NCBI GenBank assembly: GCA_013822245.1
Contig: PNKE01000015.1
Coordinates: 1-64,000 of the forward strand
DNA from: Candidatus Solibacter sp.
GTDB lineage: Bacteria; Acidobacteriota; Terriglobia; Bryobacterales; Bryobacteraceae
DNA: 64,000 nt
Reading direction: 5' to 3'
The notes under the pieces are model-generated. The model was given only the letters and a program-made list of their open reading frames with translations, was not told the DNA's origin and searched no databases. A program made the position numbers and the translations under genes. Positions 16,638 to 25,200 of the stretch are shown here, in pieces. Positions within the stretch are counted from its first letter, which is position 1, and the number at the start of each line of letters is the position of its first letter.

Positions 16638-17894
16638 TCATGCCGCCACCCCGAGCCGTTCGGCGGCTACGTCGGCGTACTTCCGGCCATCGCCTTCGAG
16701 CGTCGCCTGCTTACCGCTGAACTCCTGGAACCGGCGGACGATCACGTCGCAGTACTTCGGCTCCAACTCGATCAGGCGCGCCTGGCGTTCCGCGCGCTCA
16801 CAAGCGACCAGAGTGGAACCGGAACCGCCGAAGGCGTCGAACACTGTATCCCGGCTTTTGCTGCTGTTCCGGATGGCGCGTTCTACGAGTTCGATCGGCT
16901 TCATCGTCGGATGCAGGTCGTTCGAGACCGGCTTCTTCACCAGCCACACGTCGCCTTGGTCGCGGGCGCCGCACCAGAAATGATCTGTGCCTTCCTTCCA
17001 GCCGTAGAGGATTGGCTCGTATTGTCGCTGGTAATCCGACCGGCCCATCGTGAAGGTGTTCTTGGCCCAGATGACGAACGTGGACCAATGGCCACCGGAG
17101 GCCGTGAAGGCCTGATGCAGCGTGTGGAGCTCGGACGAAGACATGCAGATGTAAATCGCGCCCTTGGTGACGGTCAGCATGTTCAGGCACGCATCACGGA
17201 GGAACTGCTCAAAGTCCTGACCCAGATTGTCGTTGGCGATCTTGCGCTTCTTGCCGCGCAGTTTGTCCTTCATCGTCGCCCCGTAGTTCACGTTGTAGGG
17301 CGGATCGGTGAAAACCATGTCGGCCAAGCCACCGGCGAGCACCTTTTCCACAGCCTCCATCTGCGTCGAGTCGCCGCAGAGTAATCGATGCTGGCCCAGG
17401 ATCCAAACATCGCCGGGCACGGTCACCGCAGTCTCCGGCACCTCCGGTGCGGAATCTTCGTCCGTCTGGCCAGCAACGACCTGCTCTGGCCCGCAGAGCA
17501 GGTCTTCCAATTCGTCGTCCGTAAAGCCGATCACGTCCAGCTCGAAGCCGTCCTCGCGGATCGACTCCAGTTCGACTCGGAGCATCTCCTCGTCCCACCC
17601 AGCATTTAGGGCAAGGCGGTTGTCTGCCAAAATGAGCGCGCGCCGTTGCGTTTCGTTCAGATGGTCGAGCACGATGACCGGCACTTCGGTCATCTCCAGT
17701 TTGCGGGCGGCCTGCAGGCGTGCGTGGCCGGCGATGACGATCCCATCGGCTCCGGCGATTATGGGGTTGGTCCACCCGAACTCGGCGATCGACGCCGCGA
17801 TCTGGGCGACCTGTTCGTCACTATGCGTGCGGGCATTCCGGGCGTAAGGGATTAGCTTCTCGACCGGCCAACGCACTACCTGCAGGTCTGTCAT
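16638..17894 (-). CDS. ParB-like nuclease domain fused to DNA methyltransferase (DPPY type)
   Basis: A 418-aa protein starting at the ATG at 17894, overlapping the upstream stop as ATGA. The N-terminal ParB/Srx domain (about residues 5-110) has NARTHSDEQVAQIAASI, a GHARL loop and ADNRLALNAGWDEE. The C-terminal part is a beta-class amino-methyltransferase: motif IV DPPYNVNYG near residue 205 and motif I FDAFGGSGSTLVACE near 360. DPPY suggests N6-adenine methylation. Such phage ParB-MTases modify phage DNA to evade host restriction, with the ParB part helping target or track DNA. A second relative lies at 18854. Confidence 0.9.
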   Translation of the reverse strand: MTDLQVVRWPVEKLIPYARNARTHSDEQVAQIAASIAEFGWTNPIIAGADGIVIAGHARLQAARKLEMTEVPVIVLDHLNETQRRALILADNRLALNAGWDEEMLRVELESIREDGFELDVIGFTDDELEDLLCGPEQVVAGQTDEDSAPEVPETAVTVPGDVWILGQHRLLCGDSTQMEAVEKVLAGGLADMVFTDPPYNVNYGATMKDKLRGKKRKIANDNLGQDFEQFLRDACLNMLTVTKGAIYICMSSSELHTLHQAFTASGGHWSTFVIWAKNTFTMGRSDYQRQYEPILYGWKEGTDHFWCGARDQGDVWLVKKPVSNDLHPTMKPIELVERAIRNSSKSRDTVFDAFGGSGSTLVACERAERQARLIELEPKYCDVIVRRFQEFSGKQATLEGDGRKYADVAAERLGVAA

Positions 17895-18169
17895 GCTTTG
17901 CTCGCTGCGGAAGTGGACTTCTGGAAAAGCCCCAGAGCGTTGTGGAGCGCGACGATCCGTTCGATCATCGGCACGACGGCGGTGACCAGCTTCTCCCAGG
18001 AGAAGCCGGAGGTGAGTTCGGTGCTCGCGTCGTAGGCGGACTTCAAGACGTCGAGCACGAGATCGAGTTTCTTCTTGCCCTGGCCAGGCAGCGGGATGGC
18101 CTCTTCGACAGCCTTCACGGCCGCGAGGACCAGCGGGAAGATCTTGAGGATGATGAGTAGCGTGTTCAT
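17891..18169 (-). CDS. Small hydrophobic phage protein, possible holin-like
   Basis: A 92-aa protein starting at the ATG at 18169 (MNTLLIILKIFPLVLAAVKAVEEAIPLPG). The N-terminal 20 residues form a strong hydrophobic helix, and a second amphipathic segment (WEKLVTAVVPMIERIVALHNALG) follows. It is directly upstream of the methyltransferase with a 4-bp overlap. Similar small proteins with 'IPLPGQGKKKLD' occur in phages; the function is unrecorded as far as I know. Its hydrophobicity would allow a holin or other membrane role, which is speculation. Confidence 0.55.
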   Translation of the reverse strand: MNTLLIILKIFPLVLAAVKAVEEAIPLPGQGKKKLDLVLDVLKSAYDASTELTSGFSWEKLVTAVVPMIERIVALHNALGLFQKSTSAASKA

Positions 18170-18249
18170 GGATGGTGGCTCCAGCGAAAAATCCGGGGCG
18201 GCGCGCCACAAGGCGCGTGGCGACGCGCGCCCCGGTTCGGAGGAAGAGC

Positions 18250-18807
18250 CTAGGCGGTCGCCTTCGGCTGCGCCTGGTTGACGGTGTTGGCGATCGCCGT
18301 GGTGGCCGTGGTCATGGCCTGGATCATCTGTTGCAGCGTGGCGAGCACCGGGGTGACGGTCGCGTCCACCTGCTTGGCGACGGCGGCGGCCACGGCCTGC
18401 GCGTCGACGCCCACGCCGGCCGCGCTCACGTCGGTCGCGCGGTTCGCGGGGACGGCCCCGGCAGTGAGGTTCATGCCGGCGCCGCTGGCCACGGGGTTCC
18501 AGAAGGAGTCGTGCGCCAGGTTGTTGAGTTCGATGCTCCGCTTGCTCACCATGTTCGCGGTCTCGACGGCGTTCTGGAGCGCCTGGGACGCGATCTGGTT
18601 CAGCCGCGTCTGCTCGATCTGGGCCTGGCGCGCGGCCTGGATGTCCAGGTCCTGGTACACGTCGTAGGTCCGTTTGATGTTGGCGTACGTCACGCGCTGG
18701 TTCTCATTGTGCGTGGCGGTGCCAGTGGCGTTGGCGTTCTTGAAGGACTCGTCCGTCCCGGTCTCGAACTCGCGTTCGGCCTGGTTCGGCGTGGCAACTT
18801 CGGACAT
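18250..18807 (-). CDS. Uncharacterised phage protein, Ala/Thr-rich C-terminus
   Basis: A 185-aa protein preceded by AAGGAG. The N-terminal half is polar and helical (TYDVYQDLDIQAARQAQIEQTRLNQIASQALQNAV pattern). A glycine-containing middle and an Ala/Thr/Val-rich C-terminal helix follow (VATLQQMIQAMTTATTAIANTVNQA). The layout resembles a coiled-coil oligomeric or scaffold-like protein rather than an enzyme. It lies between the two ParB-methyltransferases in the leftward unit. No family recognised. Confidence 0.55.
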   Translation of the reverse strand: MSEVATPNQAEREFETGTDESFKNANATGTATHNENQRVTYANIKRTYDVYQDLDIQAARQAQIEQTRLNQIASQALQNAVETANMVSKRSIELNNLAHDSFWNPVASGAGMNLTAGAVPANRATDVSAAGVGVDAQAVAAAVAKQVDATVTPVLATLQQMIQAMTTATTAIANTVNQAQPKATA

Positions 18808-18853
18808 ATTGGTGTTGTCTCCTTGTCAGTTGGTTTGGGTTGAGTGTGTGCCG

Positions 18854-20356
18854 CTACCGAACGCCGCCTTTCGGGGCGTAGCAAGGCATTCCGTTCGGCT
18901 TCCGGCGGATCGACTTCGCATCGCGAAGCCGCAGATCGCCGTCAGCGCCGCTCGCGCCGCGCTGCGCGGCAATGTCGTTGAACTTCTCTCCGGTCGCGAG
19001 GGCCGGCTCGATACCGGTCAGATGCTCGATCCGGCGCAAGATCACATCACAGTAGGCCGGGCTGATCTCGGTTCCATAGCCGACGCGTTCGAGAACGGCA
19101 GCCGCGGCCATCGTGGTACCGCTTCCCAGGAAAGGATCGAATACGATGTCGCCGGCATCCGAGAACGCCTTGATGAAGAACTCGACCAGCGCCCGAGGAA
19201 ACGGAGCCGAGTGCGACCCCTGGCTACTCTCCGACTTCACCTCGATGACATTGCTGGGCCGGGCAATCCCGGTGAAGCGGCCATCTTCGTCGTCCACTCC
19301 CGGTTGCCCAGCGGCTTCGCCGCGCGCGCCGGTCCCGAGCAGACCGCTCCCCGAAGTCGATTTCGGGTTGTCAGGCGAATAGTCGAAGCAGTCCTCCGAC
19401 ACGTGCCCGGCCGCCTTCGGCCGGAACTTGATCTGTGGCTGGCGGCAGAAATGAAACACCGGCTCCCAGGCATTTTTTAAGCGATTGCCCCATCCACCCG
19501 GCACACCGTTATCGGTCTTGCGCCAGCAGAACTCATCGACAAACCGCCAGCCCCACTGCCGCACGTGGGCCAGCGTCAGGTCCTTCACATAGAGGCTGCG
19601 CTGTCCGTCCTCGGCGTGCTCCTTGATGTTGAGAAAGTAGGAGCCGTCCGGCGCGAGGACCGATTCAATGCCCGCCGCCACCGCGCGGTACCAGGCGACA
19701 TACTCATCCGGTGACACTGGTCGAAACCCGCTTGAAGGGTCGTACTCTCGCTGCGTCGCGTACGGCGGCGAGGTGACCGCCACGGCTGCCTTCGTGTGCT
19801 CGAACACCTTCTTCACAACAACCAGATCCCGGCAATCACCGCAGAGCAGCCGGTGCGGACCGATCCACCACAGATCTCCCGGCTGCGTGACCGCAACAAT
19901 CGGTGCCTCGGGAATCTCCTCCTCAGGGGCCTCAGCTGCTTGGGGATGATCCTCCCGCGGAAGCAGCGCGGCGAGGTCGTCGTCGCCAAAGCCGAGCAGG
20001 TCGAGGGCGACTTCCTCAGCCTGGAGTGCTTCCAGTTCCTGGCGCAGCAGATCCTCATCCCAACCCGCGTTCTCCGCGATGCGGTTGTCGGCCAGGATGT
20101 AGGCTCTCTTCTGCGTCTCCGTCAGGTGGTCAAGGACGATGACCGGAACCTCGGTCAGCCCCAACTTCCGCGCAGCCAACAACCTCCCATGTCCAGCGAT
20201 GATCCCCGCTGCCGAATCGACCAGGATCGGCGCATTGAAACCAAACTCCGCGATGCTCGCGGCAATCTGCGCTACTTGCTCGCTCGAGTGCGTCCGTGCG
20301 TTGTGTGCATAGGGCGACAGCTTCCCGACCGGCCAGAACTCGATCCGCTTCGCCAT
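18854..20356 (-). CDS. ParB-like nuclease domain fused to DNA methyltransferase (SPPY type)
   Basis: A 500-aa protein starting at the ATG at 20356 (MAKRIEFWPVGKLSPYAHNARTH...). Its ParB/Srx domain is clearly paralogous to that of the gene at 16638: both share NARTHS-EQVAQIAASIAEFG and TEVPVIVLDHL-ETQ and an NAGWDE segment. The methyltransferase half differs: motif IV is TSPPYATQREYD and the motif I region is FDPFLGSGTTMAAAAVLERVG. SPPY is typical of N4-cytosine enzymes. The end (residues 460-500) carries an extra basic tail. Phage self-modification against restriction is the likely role. Confidence 0.9.
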   Translation of the reverse strand: MAKRIEFWPVGKLSPYAHNARTHSSEQVAQIAASIAEFGFNAPILVDSAAGIIAGHGRLLAARKLGLTEVPVIVLDHLTETQKRAYILADNRIAENAGWDEDLLRQELEALQAEEVALDLLGFGDDDLAALLPREDHPQAAEAPEEEIPEAPIVAVTQPGDLWWIGPHRLLCGDCRDLVVVKKVFEHTKAAVAVTSPPYATQREYDPSSGFRPVSPDEYVAWYRAVAAGIESVLAPDGSYFLNIKEHAEDGQRSLYVKDLTLAHVRQWGWRFVDEFCWRKTDNGVPGGWGNRLKNAWEPVFHFCRQPQIKFRPKAAGHVSEDCFDYSPDNPKSTSGSGLLGTGARGEAAGQPGVDDEDGRFTGIARPSNVIEVKSESSQGSHSAPFPRALVEFFIKAFSDAGDIVFDPFLGSGTTMAAAAVLERVGYGTEISPAYCDVILRRIEHLTGIEPALATGEKFNDIAAQRGASGADGDLRLRDAKSIRRKPNGMPCYAPKGGVR

Positions 20357-20372
20357 CGTCGGCGACAGCAGA

Positions 20373-20735
20373 TCAGCTGCTCCAGTTCGGGACCCAGATC
20401 CAGTAGGCAACGATCAACCCCTCGCCTGCAGTGTTGGCATCGATGTAGTAATCCGCCGGCCGCAGCAGATCGCCGTTCGGCGAGTCGATCACAAACTCAT
20501 CAGCCACACCGCCGCCCGCGCCGGTGGGCCAGAACTCCTTGATCACGCCGACGCCCGTTGCCTTGTTCATCCCCGAGATGCCGAGGAACACGCGCCCGAC
20601 TTCGCCAATGGCAACCGCCAGCCGTATCCGGCTGACCCGCAGGTTCAGATCCGAAGAGAGCCGAACCGGTGTGCCCGGTGTCGGCACCGTGGTCTTGCCG
20701 AACGACCGTGCCTGCAGACTCGCTGAATCAGCCAC
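20373..20735 (-). CDS. Uncharacterised phage protein (beta-rich, 120 aa)
   Basis: I choose a GTG at 20735 because a perfect AGGAGG lies seven bases upstream, giving MADSASLQARSFGKTTVPTPG and a 120-aa protein. The frame continues upstream but without a ribosome binding site. The sequence alternates strands and turns (VGRVFLGISGM, EFVIDSPNGDLL, LIVAYWIWVPNWSS). It could be a structural or decoration-type protein. It is directly upstream of the SPPY methyltransferase. Function unknown. Confidence 0.6.
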   Translation of the reverse strand: MADSASLQARSFGKTTVPTPGTPVRLSSDLNLRVSRIRLAVAIGEVGRVFLGISGMNKATGVGVIKEFWPTGAGGGVADEFVIDSPNGDLLRPADYYIDANTAGEGLIVAYWIWVPNWSS

Positions 20736-20958
20736 TGATATCCTCCTGGCACCCGGAGTCGCCCGCGGCCGAAATTCGGCGCAGGGTGACAACCGACAAC
20801 CTCTTTTCGCGCGTATCGGTAGCGAAAGCGTGCCATCCGGACACCCGCCGCCGTCAGGCCCAGGAAGGACCCAAACTTGCTATGACTTCCGCCTCGATAT
20901 GCTGCCTTCCGGCCTTGCCCACTTCAAATCTTTTGGAGTCGAAACACCTTGCCTGAAC

Positions 20959-21312
20959 TCAAGTTTTGGCGGGCGACAAACAGCCGAGCAATACGCCCAT
21001 GAACAGGGGCCGGACTTCCTCCGGAGCCAGGTCGGTCTCCGATGGCCGGTCGCCCAACGCCCGCAAACGCCAGCAGGAGTGGCCGTCGCTCAACCGTTGC
21101 TTGAAGCTGTACCTGGTTCCCGTGTAATCGGCTGGCCGCGCCGGTTTTCCTTCGCCATGCAGGCGAATCTGCATCGCTCGGTTGATGTGCCCTTTTCGGT
21201 GACGGACGACACGAGCTATCCGCCCAAGGGCCTGGAGCTTCACCAATCTCCGTTCGGTGATCCGATCAATCAGTTCGCCGTCGGCGTTGTAAAGTGCGAT
21301 TTGATTCTGCAT
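20959..21312 (-). CDS. Uncharacterised basic phage protein (117 aa)
   Basis: A basic protein beginning MQNQIALYNADGELIDRITERRL with a short strand-turn-strand start and a long basic middle (KLQALGRIARVVRHRKGHINRAMQIRL). The second half has RYSFKQRLSDGHSCWRL and ends in a hydrophobic VLLGCLSP. Arg/Lys richness suggests nucleic acid contact. The leading 'MQN..IALYNADGEL' pattern looks like a conserved small phage domain, but I do not recognise it. Confidence 0.5.
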   Translation of the reverse strand: MQNQIALYNADGELIDRITERRLVKLQALGRIARVVRHRKGHINRAMQIRLHGEGKPARPADYTGTRYSFKQRLSDGHSCWRLRALGDRPSETDLAPEEVRPLFMGVLLGCLSPAKT

Positions 21313-21457
21313 GAAGGGACACGCATCCTGTGAAGGATGCGGGAAGGAGATTTTCGAGAGTCCCGGCCCTCGGGTGTTGTTGGGAGGGATCCTTCGGGGA
21401 GTGCGCTTGGCGCTCGTCGTCCGAACCGACCCTTCACTTACTAATACCCGGAGCGCA

Positions 21458-22168
21458 TCACGGATTTTCGGTTTTTTGCGAGGCCGCAGCGATTTTCTTC
21501 ACCCATGGCTGTTCCACGTCCGGGTTGTAGAATCGATGGCGCGCCTCCGACGGCGGTGGATGGATGATCTCGATCGACTGCGACGTGACCTCGCCGATCC
21601 GATCGCCGGGCTTCAGAAGGCAGACGAGTCCGCGCCGCGGATCGAAAGCCACATTGCCACCAGTGCCGCAAAGCCTTTCGCGCTTCCATCCCAGCGAGAC
21701 CGCGTGCTCGGCAATCGCATCGACCATGGCAATCGCCTCTGACGAGACGTGATCGCCGGAGGATCTCCGCGTGGCCGGCGCCGGGACGTGGGGGCGGTCG
21801 TCCTCGGCCACGGGCGGGTTGTATTCGGCCGCGCGAATCGTCCGCACCGCTTCCAACAAACACTCCTCGCTGAAGTGCTCGACCGCCCACTCGTGCACGG
21901 CGTTGAACCGCAATCGCAATTCTTCAAATGAGGCCGCATCGAGTTGCCCGGCGGTCGCGGCCTTCTTGGCTAGCACCATTCGCGACCGCAGCCAGGCGTA
22001 ATACTCGGGGTCGAGCCGACGATACACCGTGTCGTTGATCTGGAAGTCGCGGGCGAACTGCTCCGGACTTGCTGTCGTCCATGTCGCCAGGGAGGTGGAC
22101 ACGAACAGGCAACCCGGCGAACTGCCGCGCGGCGTCTCTGTGGTTAAATTGACGCACTCCGTGCTCAC
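21458..22168 (-). CDS. Uncharacterised phage protein downstream of primase
   Basis: A 236-aa protein starting at a GTG at 22168 with AGGAG upstream. The central part (TVYRRLDPEYYAWLRSRMVLAKKAA) is rich in aromatic and basic residues and has helical character. A later segment (LVCLLKPGDRIGEVTSQSIEIIHPP) suggests a beta domain. It follows the primase-helicase gene on the same strand by 57 bases. No enzyme motif is seen, and no family comes to mind. Confidence 0.55.
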   Translation of the reverse strand: MSTECVNLTTETPRGSSPGCLFVSTSLATWTTASPEQFARDFQINDTVYRRLDPEYYAWLRSRMVLAKKAATAGQLDAASFEELRLRFNAVHEWAVEHFSEECLLEAVRTIRAAEYNPPVAEDDRPHVPAPATRRSSGDHVSSEAIAMVDAIAEHAVSLGWKRERLCGTGGNVAFDPRRGLVCLLKPGDRIGEVTSQSIEIIHPPPSEARHRFYNPDVEQPWVKKIAAASQKTENP

Positions 22169-22225
22169 GTTTGGTCTCCTGACTGAATGTGAATGTCTGA
22201 CGTTCAGGTCAATGGCGAAGCCGGG

Positions 22226-25200
22226 TCATGGCGGCTCTTTGCCGGGGGACTCCGGCAAGGTGGTCAGATCAATTCCGCCGCGGTCGTCGGTTTGGGGACG
22301 TGACGGGGACGTGATGGGGACGTCGCCGCCAAACGTCCCCATAACATAAATGCCGTCTTTTGTTTTGGTTGCGGACGCCATGGGGACGTTGGGGACGTTG
22401 TTGCCCGTTTCGCCCCCCTCACGAATTACGTTTTCTCTCTCTGTCTCTACTTCGCCGCACGCACATTGTTGAGTTTTTCCCGCGCGCGGGGAGGGAAAAA
22501 CGTCCCCAACGTCCCCAACGTCCCCATGATCTCCGTAACTGATTGGATCGATTGGGCCGAGCGAATGGGGACGTTGATCCGCCAGGTCCCCATCCACGTC
22601 CCCAACGTCCCCATCCAACACATCAAAGAGGTCTGGGCCGCGCAACGGAGCCGCGCCCGGTTGCTTCGTCCCATCCACTGGCGCGAGGGCGTAAAGTATG
22701 GCGCCCTTGTGCTTGCCTTGGCTGATCCGCTTGATCGTGAGCCCATTGAAAACCCGATCGCGCTTCGCGCCCAGCGCCTTCCCCAGCCGCGTCTGCTGAG
22801 AGCGTGCCGAGCCATCACCCCGAACGGAAGGCATCAGGTCTCGCTCTTCGCAAAACTGATTCAGCTCGCTGACCTTCTTCGCTTCTTCGCGGTACGCCTC
22901 CCACCAGGCGCCTGTGAACTCGCGCCACATCTGGCCGTCGGTATCCGCGGCCTCGTACAGTTCGTTCAGATTGCCGAGGAAGCCGTGGATGCCAGCGACT
23001 TCCAGCACGCCGCCCATGATTGCGGACCAACTCTCAAACGACCCCAGGCGCGTTGCGTGCAGCGGCCTTCCCGCAGCGATCCAACCTTGAATCAGTGTCA
23101 GCCCCGCGTGAACCAGCGCCGAACGATTCTCCCTGGCCCACTCGGTCAGCATCGGATGTTTGAATCCGGCCCTCAGCCACGGCATGTCGATCCTTGGGTC
23201 GATGCGAAGGCGGATGCAACGCCGGCTCATCTCGCCCGACAGCCGCGGGTTGTTGCCGGTCATCAGCCACAAGGCCTTGTTCGGAAGGATCAGCATTCTG
23301 GATTCGCCCAGCAGCCGATCCGTCCAACACGGCAGCGTAACGACGGAAGCCAGGGCGGCCGAATCGAGCTGCCGCTTCTCGCTCAGGTTGTCGATGAGGA
23401 TGAGGGGGCGGCCGGCAATGAGCTCAGCCGTGATCATCTTGCGGATCTCGTCCTCGTTCTCCGGCACGGTTCGCCCTTCGGCCACCGAACCGGTCGTGAC
23501 GATGCTGATCAGGCTCGCCAGTAGTCCTTTGCCGGAGCCGTGTGTCGGCGCCTCGATGAGATGGATCGGAGTAGGGCCGTCGATGATGCGCTGTAGAAAG
23601 GGCAGCAGTATCGCCGCGACCGTATGAGCGCGATCTGAATCCCTTACAAACGGAAAGTCGACGAGCAACTCGTCCAGCAGCAGCGCCTTGGCGCTCGCGA
23701 TCTGCTCCTTGCCCGGGTGAATGGGGACCTCCGGGACATCTAATGACTCATCGGCGAACATCCAGAGCGCGTCCGCGCGGTGGTAGCCAGGAGCGGTGAT
23801 CGGCGCGGCGTCTTTCCCGAATGTCGGGGTGCGGAGGAGCGACTCCAGGCGTGGGAGCGCCGGGTCCGGATTCACAAGCATGTCGCGGGCGGTGTCTCGC
23901 GACGGCGGGGCAGCGATCACCGCTTCCTCGGTCACCTTGTGCCAATTGGCGCATCGAGCCAACAGGCCATAGATCGCCGTCTCGCCCAGCGTTTCGATTC
24001 TGGCGTGAGCGCCCGCGCCAGCGATGCGCGCAAGCACTCCGCCTTTCTGGAAGAGGAACGGCTTATCCGTGCAGTCTGGCTCGGCGGGCTCGTTAGTCGC
24101 GTGAATCGCGGCCCAGGCATCGGCGATCACGTCGCGCAACTGCCTGTTGTTGACCTGGATGCTCCGCAGCGGCGCGGGTTCCGGCTCGCCGATCAGCTCC
24201 GGGGCTGCCGCCCCTCGCGGACGGCCGCCGCCAAACCCACCAGCCGCACGTCTTGGGCGGGCAATCTCCACCACCTTTAACTGCTTCCGCAGTGTGGTGA
24301 CCGGCATCCGGACTTTCCCGCAGCGCGCCTGGATCAACCGGAGGTGGCGGTCTTGTTCAATGGGATCGAGACGGCCTACCTCCGACAGGATCGGCTCGAG
24401 CAACCGGCTGAGATCCGCATCCGCCACCTCGGCACTGAGGGTCGAGATGGCAAGTTCCAGCGGGGTCTCGGCTGAGTCAAGGAGTGCTTCGAAATCGGCA
24501 TCGGTCTTTCCGGAGGCGAAGAACTCGTTCACATCGATCTTCGCATCCGCCATCGCTGCATCGGCCTCGGAACTCCCTTCCGATAGTCCGGCAAGCTTCT
24601 CCCGTGCGGTACGCTGCTTCTCGCCGAGAGGCAAGCTGGCCACACGCGTGGCGATTCCGTGTTCCGCGAGCACGCGTGCCGTCTTCAACGCGCCCTGCAT
24701 CCCTGCCTCGGAGATCTCGTTATCCTGGCAGACGAAGACCGTCTTCACGCCCCGCAGCTTCGGCAGCAGCCGTTCCCAATCCGCCTCCCGGATCTGCACC
24801 GTCACGGGCGACACGACCGGGAATCCGTGCTCCATCAGCGAAATGCAGTCCGTGACCCCCTCGGTGATGATCACGCGCTCCGGGCGAGTTAACAGTACGT
24901 CCTCGTTGTAGAGAACGTCGTTCCGGATGCATGGAGCGACGTGACTGTGATCGCGCTCGTTCCGGACGGCGAGTTTCTTGTACTTCGCCTTCTCCCAACC
25001 CTGATCGGGCGTCCAAGGCGTGCGCCGCCCGATCATGAACACAACGTGGCCGCGGCTCCAGTACGGGAAAACGATCCGGCCATCGAAAAAGGGGGCAATG
25101 CCATCCTGCGGCGTGGGCCGGAACGAGGACGTCGCCGTCAGTTCGCCCATGGTGAAGGCGCCAGGCCCATCCATCAACGTGCGCGCGACGCTGTGCCCGC

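Noticed and set aside
20645-20836. Leftward 63-codon frame beginning MARFRYRYARKE
   Set aside because: Overlaps the better supported GTG start at 20735, which has a perfect AGGAGG; basic composition looks like frame-shifted shadow.
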